From Candidatus Sodaliphilus limicaballi (GTDB lineage Bacteria; Bacteroidota; Bacteroidia; Bacteroidales; Muribaculaceae), in NCBI GenBank assembly GCA_018065815.1, contig JAGHSP010000274.1:1-7700 (forward strand): a stretch of DNA of 7,700 nt, in the 5' to 3' direction. Shown here piece by piece: positions 7,671 to 7,700 of the stretch. The notes under the pieces were generated by a model. It searched no databases. It saw only the letters and a program-made list of their open reading frames with translations, and was not told the origin of the DNA. Every line of letters starts with the position of its first letter. The first letter of the stretch is position 1. A program made the translations under genes and the position numbers.

Positions 7671-7700
7671 GATATGGTAGGCAACCATGCAGGCGTGCCA
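7671..7700. other. Short window end, nothing called
   Basis: Thirty bases after the right terminal repeat. No gene start, promoter or terminator can be supported. Confidence 0.5.

Overview
The window looks like a chromosomal segment of a Bacteroidota bacterium, most likely order Bacteroidales (Prevotellaceae or Muribaculaceae type). The support is Bacteroidota-style promoters (TAnnTTTG -7 boxes upstream of two genes), an A-rich rather than Shine-Dalgarno leader at priA, and protein features typical of that phylum (a long PriA and a bifunctional PBP1A with a Gly-rich tail). This placement comes from sequence style only; no database search was possible.

Layout: 1-353 is a non-coding, repeat-rich leader (small hairpins, a 28-bp direct repeat, a 14-bp tandem repeat) ending in a promoter. 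Two genes follow on the plus strand: a family-4-type glycosyltransferase (354-1532) and, 35 bp later, the primosomal helicase priA (1568-4033). A strong bidirectional hairpin terminator at 4060-4104 separates priA from a convergent minus-strand gene for the bifunctional peptidoglycan synthase PBP1A (4112-6496). PBP1A has its own promoter at 6579-6609, and just upstream of that lies an unusual array of 9-bp GATAAANNN units (6655-6737).

From about 6740 to 7700 I see no convincing protein gene. The stretch is crowded with palindromes: a 7-bp hairpin, one dubious 42-codon ORF, a 138-bp long inverted repeat (7156-7293), and a 333-bp element bounded by 19-bp inverted repeats (7338-7670) that holds six perfect or nested hairpins and two further copies of its terminal word.

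The three genes do not form a pathway. The glycosyltransferase and priA are probably co-transcribed by position (cell-surface glycan synthesis and replication restart), while PBP1A builds and cross-links peptidoglycan from a separate transcript. The coding part is ordinary housekeeping sequence. What merits a second look is the palindrome-dense DNA at both ends, most likely decayed or non-autonomous mobile repeats. I found no evidence of a new multi-gene system.
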